From an uncultured Clostridia bacterium (GTDB lineage: Bacteria > Bacillota > Clostridia > Lachnospirales > Lachnospiraceae), in assembly GCA_946186175.1 (NCBI GenBank), contig CAMHMG010000104.1, forward strand, positions 1 through 10,498: a stretch of 10,498 bases of DNA. Reading direction: 5' to 3'. Under the pieces are notes generated by a model. It did no database searches. It was given only the letters and a program-made list of their open reading frames with translations, and had not been told where the DNA came from. Made by a program: the position numbers and the translations under genes. This document shows, piece after piece, positions 6,744 to 10,498 of this stretch; positions within the stretch are counted from its first letter, which is position 1; each line of letters opens with the position of its first letter.

Positions 6744-8246
6744 ATGGAAGGTTTTTTGAAAACTGTTGAAGATGTCAACGGTGTCATCAACGGAGCAGTC
6801 TGGGGCTGGCCTGCTCTTATACTTCTTGCATTCGTAGGAGTGCTGATGACCTGTATGACTAAGTTCTTTCAGTTAACTCATTTTAGTTACTGGATGAAAC
6901 ACACAATCGGAGCCATCTTTGGCGACAAACACGTAACAGCTCACACGCAGGATAAGACAATATCACAGTTCCAGTCACTCTGTACAGCTCTTGCAGCAAC
7001 AGTCGGAACAGGTAATATCGTCGGCGTTGCAACAGCAATTGCAACAGGAGGTCCCGGAGCGGTATTCTGGATGTGGTTAATAGCGTTTTTCGGAATGATG
7101 ACCAATTATTCTGAGAATGTACTGGGTATATTATATCGTAGACGTAATGAGAACGGTGAGTGGAGCGGAGGCGCCATGTACTATCTTCGCGATGGTCTCG
7201 GAGCTAAGAAAGGCTGTAAACAGATAGGTGCCATCCTTGCAGTATTATTCTCATGTTTCTGCTTACTTGCATCATTTGGTATCGGTAACATGAGTCAGGT
7301 CAACTCGATCACAGTTAACATGCATAACGCATTTAACCTGCCTAAGGTTGGAATCGGACTTTTCTTAGTACTTGCCGTTGGTCTTGTTACCATCGGCGGA
7401 ATTAAGAGAATTGCTGCAATGACAGAGAAGCTTGTACCATTCATGGTTATAATATATCTTCTCGGAACATTATTCATTATCATTACTCATATCAGTTCGA
7501 TTCCCGCTGTATTTGTCTCAATCTTTCAGGGAGCATTTCATTTAAAGAGTGCTGCAGGCGGTGCTGTAGGTTCCGGTGTTGCCCTTGCAATGAAAATGGG
7601 AATGAAGCGTGGTGTATTCTCTAATGAAGCAGGTCTTGGTTCATCAGTTATGGTTCACTCAAGCTCTAATGTTAAAGAGCCTGTAAGACAGGGTATGTGG
7701 GGAATCTTTGAGGTTTTTGCAGACACTATAGTGGTATGTACACTTACTGCTATCACAATACTTTCAAGCGGAGCTATCGATCTTACAACCGGTGCTCTTG
7801 CAGGGCATGCGGCAGATATTGAGGCAAGTAACCTCATGAGCTATTCTTTTGAACAGGCATTTGGAAAGCCTGGAGCAATGTTTATCGCTATAGCTATTTT
7901 ACTATTTGCTTACTCAACAGTTCTTGGATGGAGCCACTACGGAACAAAGGCTTTCGAGTACTTATTCGGAACAAAAGCCGTTATCATTTATCGCGTTATT
8001 TTCGTAGCCATGGTAATGTTTGGTGCACTTGTAAATGCTCAGCTTGCATGGGATATTTCCGATACATTTAACGGTCTTATGATGATACCTAACCTTATCG
8101 GTGTTATCGTTCTTTCGCCAAAGGTTATGGAATGTACATCTAATTATGTTGCCAGAAAAATGAAAGGTGATAAGACAGTTGTTCCTATGCTTTCATTGTT
8201 TGAAGACATTGAGGAAGAACAGCTTGGAAGACCTGACGAGGACTGA
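6744..8246 (+). CDS. Alanine/glycine:cation symporter (AGCS family)
   Basis: A 500-residue inner-membrane transporter that takes up alanine or glycine with Na+ or H+ (family knowledge). Family hallmarks are TVGTGNIVGVA (86-96), the signature GGPGAVFWMW (102-111) followed by a Glu-containing NYSENVLGILYR segment, and RGVFSNEAGLGS (289-300) with a downstream P.RQG. About ten or eleven hydrophobic segments are visible, and the length is typical. The C-terminus is short and acidic (EDIEEEQLGRPDED). AGGAGG (6732-6737) lies 6 nt before the ATG; the ATG at 6739 is out of frame. It is monocistronic: its own promoter and structured leader lie upstream and a strong terminator follows. Control is probably exerted through the leader. 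The specific amino acid cannot be decided from sequence. Confidence 0.93.
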   Translation: MEGFLKTVEDVNGVINGAVWGWPALILLAFVGVLMTCMTKFFQLTHFSYWMKHTIGAIFGDKHVTAHTQDKTISQFQSLCTALAATVGTGNIVGVATAIATGGPGAVFWMWLIAFFGMMTNYSENVLGILYRRRNENGEWSGGAMYYLRDGLGAKKGCKQIGAILAVLFSCFCLLASFGIGNMSQVNSITVNMHNAFNLPKVGIGLFLVLAVGLVTIGGIKRIAAMTEKLVPFMVIIYLLGTLFIIITHISSIPAVFVSIFQGAFHLKSAAGGAVGSGVALAMKMGMKRGVFSNEAGLGSSVMVHSSSNVKEPVRQGMWGIFEVFADTIVVCTLTAITILSSGAIDLTTGALAGHAADIEASNLMSYSFEQAFGKPGAMFIAIAILLFAYSTVLGWSHYGTKAFEYLFGTKAVIIYRVIFVAMVMFGALVNAQLAWDISDTFNGLMMIPNLIGVIVLSPKVMECTSNYVARKMKGDKTVVPMLSLFEDIEEEQLGRPDED

Positions 8247-8269
8247 TTGATGACTGCTTGATGACTAAT

Positions 8270-8318
8270 AACCCCCCTAAACAGATATGGTGTCACTACC
8301 TTATCTGCTTAGGGGGTT
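8270..8318. terminator. Strong bidirectional terminator between symporter and Rpn-like gene
   Basis: A C-run/G-run stem: CCCCCTAA (8273-8280) pairs with TTAGGGGG (8309-8316), continued inward by CAGATA (8282-8287) with TATCTG (8302-8307) and GGT (8289-8291) with ACC (8298-8300). The plus-side 3' flank is TTCTTAA. It separates the convergent stops at 8246 and 8324. Confidence 0.85.
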
Positions 8319-8323
8319 CTTAA

Positions 8324-9274
8324 TCACTCCAATATCGCCCTTGCCATCTCCATGGCTTTGTCTTCTGATAATGATGAATCCTGATTCATATAGGAAGCAG
8401 CAAGTTTTTTAATATTACTTTCCCTCTCTTCTTCTCTTCCTTCTTTACGTCCACGTGCCTCTCCCTCTGCTAAACCCTCATGACGAGCCCTGATTATATC
8501 TAAATCCAACACCTTACCACCCATAATATCACTCACTTTCTTCTGAACGACTTCTCTCTTCATCGTCATCTTATACGCAACCTTATGTATTAATGCTATT
8601 ATAACACCATATGAAAATTGCGACAAGTACCCTCCTGTCATTTCTGACTCTAATCTATCTATTATTTCAATATATAAATTCGAAAACTTCTCTAATTCTT
8701 CACTATCCTCATTAATCAAATTCAGCTTTTCTTCCATATTAAAAATATAAAATGGTAACAGCATATATAAATGTTTCTCAAATATCTCATCAATCGATAG
8801 TCCTGACATCCGCCTGACCATAACCGGATATTCAACACATCCTCCCGGAGTAACTATCTCAATTGTCACTTTATCAAAGCCACCTTTACCCCTTAACAAG
8901 AGTATCCCACTATTGGGAAATTCCACCCTTATAAAATGCCGTTCTAATTCTGCATTATCTAATGCTATCTGTGCATCATACTCAAACATCCGAATCAGTA
9001 GAGAAGCGTCATACTTACTACTCTCACACTCGTAATGATAATTCTTTATATGTGATTTGAATTCAATTCCGAAACTTGAATCAGTAATCCTTTTATCTTC
9101 GGAATGATCTGCATGCTCAATAAAGTGTTCATTACGCCCTCTTATTACCTTCGCCGACTTATCATAAACCTCATTATGAAAATAATTAACAAAGGGAATG
9201 AGTATGTCATCACATTCGCCTTCCATCGTTCTAAATGCATCATCATAAGCAAACTCTGAATAAATGCTATCCAT
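8324..9274 (-). CDS. Rpn-like PD-(D/E)XK nuclease-family protein (degenerate), hypothetical
   Basis: A 316-residue soluble protein. Its build resembles the Lachnospiraceae relatives of Rpn recombination-promoting nuclease/putative transposase proteins: an N-terminal helical segment (YDDAFRTMEGE...), ITDSSF with Asp65, then YHYECESSKYD (Glu82, Glu84, Lys87) as a candidate nuclease core, followed by SLLIRMFEYDAQIAL. Residues 262-286 are the charged RxEG-type repeats common at the end of this family, followed by a helical C-terminal tail. The core deviates from a standard D...(D/E)xK site, so catalytic activity is doubtful. The ATG at 9274 is preceded by AAGGA about 9 nt upstream and by a consensus -35 promoter. 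It stands alone between a terminator and an AT-rich spacer. Such genes usually occur in many divergent copies per genome. Confidence 0.6.
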   Translation of the reverse strand: MDSIYSEFAYDDAFRTMEGECDDILIPFVNYFHNEVYDKSAKVIRGRNEHFIEHADHSEDKRITDSSFGIEFKSHIKNYHYECESSKYDASLLIRMFEYDAQIALDNAELERHFIRVEFPNSGILLLRGKGGFDKVTIEIVTPGGCVEYPVMVRRMSGLSIDEIFEKHLYMLLPFYIFNMEEKLNLINEDSEELEKFSNLYIEIIDRLESEMTGGYLSQFSYGVIIALIHKVAYKMTMKREVVQKKVSDIMGGKVLDLDIIRARHEGLAEGEARGRKEGREEERESNIKKLAASYMNQDSSLSEDKAMEMARAILE

Positions 9275-9296
9275 ACAATCTTTTCCTTGCCTCAGT

Positions 9297-9326
9297 ATAA
9301 TATTTCACAAGCGCTCCTGATGTCAA
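9297..9326 (-). promoter_or_regulatory. Promoter of the Rpn-like gene with inverted repeat at its -35 box
   Basis: Minus-strand TTGACA (plus 9321-9326, consensus), an 18-nt spacer, then TATTAT (plus 9297-9302). The transcript would start about 15 nt before the ATG, a very short leader. CCTGAT (9316-9321) and ATCAGG (9333-9338) form an inverted repeat spanning the -35 box, a possible operator. Confidence 0.65.
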
Positions 9327-9339
9327 TATTCTATCAGGC

Positions 9340-9550
9340 AAAAATATAGATTACAATGGATAAACAATATAAAATTATATATATTTAATTCTAAAATATA
9401 TAAATTTAATTTTAAAATATATACAAATTTATATATTTATGTATTATACGATAATAATCAGTTATATCTTTATATAAATAAAAAAGGCGACTATACCTGT
9501 ATTATAATAGAATTATCAATTATTTATACAAGCAAAAAAGATTAGCTCAT
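9340..9550. other. AT-rich spacer with a short 21-bp-period repeat
   Basis: A stretch made almost wholly of A and T, with no plausible gene. TTTAATTCTAAAATATATA (9384-9402) recurs at 9405-9423 with one difference, a period of 21 bp, close to two helical turns. Further A- and T-tracts follow to about 9480. A TATAAT-like string occurs on the minus strand near 9514, but I see no matching -35 box and no gene for it to serve. Confidence 0.6.
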
Positions 9551-9554
9551 ATAA

Positions 9555-9597
9555 CAAAAAAGGGATGAACCCATCTGATTTAGACGAACTCATCCCT
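9555..9597 (-). terminator. Rho-independent terminator of the toxin-antitoxin transcript
   Basis: An 8-bp stem (AGGGATGA at 9561-9568 with TCATCCCT at 9590-9597) has a 21-nt loop that can partly fold further. On the minus strand it is followed directly by a T run (plus A at 9556-9561), the classic form. It ends a leftward transcript from the toxin-antitoxin genes. Confidence 0.85.
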
Positions 9598-9602
9598 AAA
9601 TA

Positions 9603-9758
9603 TTATACATAAATTACGTTTCTTATTTTAAAAATATTATTCCTTAATGGTTCACTTTTATCATATAAACCATTATTTCTCGTTTCAATAAATGAACATA
9701 TTTCTTTTACAACCTTTTTAGGTAGAACATTCGGCATATTGCTCATAACATCACCCAT
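9603..9758 (-). CDS. Possible small ORF, 51 residues, unrecognised
   Basis: ATG at 9758 to TAA at 9605-9603, basic, with ordinary-looking composition (contains MPNVLPKKVVKEICSFIE). It begins 40 nt after the antitoxin stop and ends 6 nt before the terminator hairpin, so it would lie on the same transcript. No good Shine-Dalgarno precedes the ATG; a Met at 9746 has a weak GGGTGA before it. It could be a real small protein, the remains of a larger gene, or an untranslated 3' tail that happens to be open. No family recognised. Confidence 0.3.
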   Translation of the reverse strand: MGDVMSNMPNVLPKKVVKEICSFIETRNNGLYDKSEPLRNNIFKIRNVIYV

Positions 9759-9798
9759 AATCACTATATATTTACACTAATGGAATCTATATTCTGTT

Positions 9799-10029
9799 CT
9801 ATGCCGCTGTCTTTTGGTAATCCACCACTGTTAATTCCTGCATTAATTCTTTTACCTTTTCAGTAATTTGTTCAATCTTTTGTACCACATCGCCTGTATA
9901 TAAAATCTCATCACATTCACTACATTTATAACATGGAATATTGCGAATTACAAGCACCCCAAAACCAAGTTCAATTGCCTCTGTTGTAGTACTTTTATAT
10001 GCATCTTTACCACATTTTAAACATTTCAT
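9799..10029 (-). CDS. MqsA-family antitoxin with YgiT-type zinc finger
   Basis: A 76-residue protein with two CxxC pairs typical of YgiT/MqsA-type zinc fingers: CLKC near the N-terminus and KCSEC around residues 36-39, separated by a beta-rich stretch (VLVIRNIP). A helical tail (GDVVQKIEQITEKVKELM) follows. It is shorter than E. coli MqsA and lacks the HTH DNA-binding domain, as is common for partners of DUF4258 toxins. The ATG at 10029 is preferred: GGAG (10035-10038) lies 5 nt upstream. A GTG at 10035 overlaps that site. Only 2 nt separate the preceding stop (TGA at 10034-10032) from this ATG, so translation is probably coupled to the upstream toxin frame. Role inferred: neutralising the DUF4258 toxin and possibly repressing the operon with help from other factors. 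Confidence 0.82.
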   Translation of the reverse strand: MKCLKCGKDAYKSTTTEAIELGFGVLVIRNIPCYKCSECDEILYTGDVVQKIEQITEKVKELMQELTVVDYQKTAA

Positions 10030-10031
10030 AC

Positions 10032-10265
10032 TCACTCCACCTTTCGAGTTTTTAAATCATTTTCCCATTTTAACGGATCGGGAATATATGCCGTAATAAG
10101 GTAAATCATCCCTTCATTAATACTTACTACTATATGTATTTTCTTATCTTTTGATTCTCCCAATATTAAGCAACTTGGAAAAGGATAATCCTCCTCATAA
10201 TCTTCTATTATTTCACCTTGTTCAATAACATTTAATATATCAGTAAATTGTATCCCTCTCTCCAT
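10032..10265 (-). CDS. DUF4258 toxin, open remainder lacking its N-terminal part
   Basis: 77 residues from ATG 10265 to TGA 10032. It carries the DUF4258 (RelE/BrnT-like) core: ERGIQFTDILNVIEQGEIIEDY, PFPSCLILG, IHIVVSINEGMIYLITAY and the final PDPLKWENDLKTRK. In this family the segment before ERGI normally includes an HAxxRxxERGI helix; here H-S-R-K-R-F is encoded just upstream in the same frame (10283-10266), beyond this ATG. The ATG has only a weak AAGG 3 nt before it, so a product starting here would be poorly made and would lack about 25 residues. These toxins are thought to act as RNA-targeting RelE-like proteins; activity of the truncated form is doubtful. It directly precedes the MqsA-type antitoxin gene, the standard order for this pair. 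Confidence 0.75.
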   Translation of the reverse strand: MERGIQFTDILNVIEQGEIIEDYEEDYPFPSCLILGESKDKKIHIVVSINEGMIYLITAYIPDPLKWENDLKTRKVE

Positions 10266-10343
10266 AAACCTTTTTCTGCTATGTTAAATAATAATAATTT
10301 TCTCGGGATTATTTAGATTTCTAAATTCTTCAATAGAATACAC
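10266..10343 (-). pseudogene. 5' part of the DUF4258 toxin gene, cut off by an in-frame TAA
   Basis: A GTG at 10343 with AGGAG (10350-10354) 6 nt upstream opens a frame reading M-Y-S-I-E-E-F-R-N-L-N-N-P-E-K-I-I-I-I, then TAA at 10286-10284, then H-S-R-K-R-F running straight into the DUF4258 frame at 10265. Without the TAA the protein would be 102 residues, the normal family length. In relatives the residue before the His is often Gln (T-Q-H-A/S), so a CAA-to-TAA change would explain the stop. Alternatives are sequencing error or readthrough. Confidence 0.7.
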
Positions 10344-10349
10344 AAAACA

Positions 10350-10354
10350 CTCCT
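10350..10354 (-). promoter_or_regulatory. Ribosome binding site of the full-length toxin gene
   Basis: Minus-strand AGGAG lies 6 nt before GTG 10343. It is far better than anything preceding ATG 10265, which marks GTG 10343 as the ancestral start. Confidence 0.7.
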
Positions 10355-10399
10355 TTACTCCAAATAATCATCTGACTTCAATAATTTATATTTAAAAAC

Positions 10400-10428
10400 A
10401 TATTACCATTGAAAACACCAAAAGACAA
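10400..10428 (-). promoter_or_regulatory. Candidate promoter of the toxin-antitoxin operon
   Basis: Minus-strand TTGTCT (plus 10423-10428), a 17-nt spacer ending in TGG (extended -10), then TAATAT (plus 10400-10405). Transcription would start near 10393, about 50 nt before GTG 10343. Nothing else was recognised from 10429 to the window edge. Confidence 0.5.
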
Positions 10429-10498
10429 GACTAACCTCTTCAAAACTAGGGTTGTTTCATAATCGAATTTTAGAATCAGAGCCTGTAAAATCTCCTAT

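Noticed and set aside
10430..10498. Possible insertion-sequence end (GGGTTGTTTCA-like string) at the right edge
   Set aside because: Too little sequence to show an inverted repeat or transposase; the resemblance is from memory only.

Overview
The window looks like chromosomal DNA of a low-GC anaerobic Firmicute, most likely a gut or rumen Lachnospiraceae (Butyrivibrio/Roseburia/Coprococcus-like). This is inferred from protein style: a Cthe_2159-type surface beta-helix protein, an FN3-like plus YkuD L,D-transpeptidase, an AGCS symporter, a Rpn-like protein ending in charged repeats, and an MqsA/DUF4258 gene pair. AGGAGG-type ribosome binding sites fit too. No rRNA, tRNA, CRISPR array or intact insertion sequence was seen.

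Layout. (1) Positions 2-2695 (+) are the 3' part of a large surface protein: a Thr-rich linker of 36-bp tandem repeats, a calcium-type beta-helix with a 24-residue period, and a Gly/Pro-rich tail. A hairpin at 2732-2768 terminates it and the opposing gene. (2) Positions 6256-2775 (-) hold four genes in a row: an alpha/beta hydrolase, a small PII-like protein, a cation:proton antiporter (overlapping the PII-like gene by 14 nt) and a secreted L,D-transpeptidase. (3) Positions 6257-6743 are a divergent regulatory region with two good promoters whose -35 boxes lie in an inverted repeat. It also encodes a leader of about 270 nt that can fold into an elaborate multi-helix junction just before the Shine-Dalgarno of an AGCS amino-acid:cation symporter (6744-8246, +). 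(4) A strong bidirectional terminator (8270-8318) separates the symporter from a Rpn-like gene (9274-8324, -), which has its own consensus -35 promoter. (5) After an AT-rich spacer comes a (-) strand toxin-antitoxin unit: promoter, DUF4258 toxin gene, MqsA-type zinc-finger antitoxin gene, a possible 51-residue ORF and a classic terminator. The toxin gene carries an in-frame TAA 19 codons after its likely GTG start.

The most interesting items are the structured leader before the symporter, the coupling of a PII-like protein to an antiporter with no cytosolic regulatory domain, and the nonsense-interrupted toxin beside an intact antitoxin. Family assignments come from recognising motifs by eye. 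No database search or folding calculation was run.
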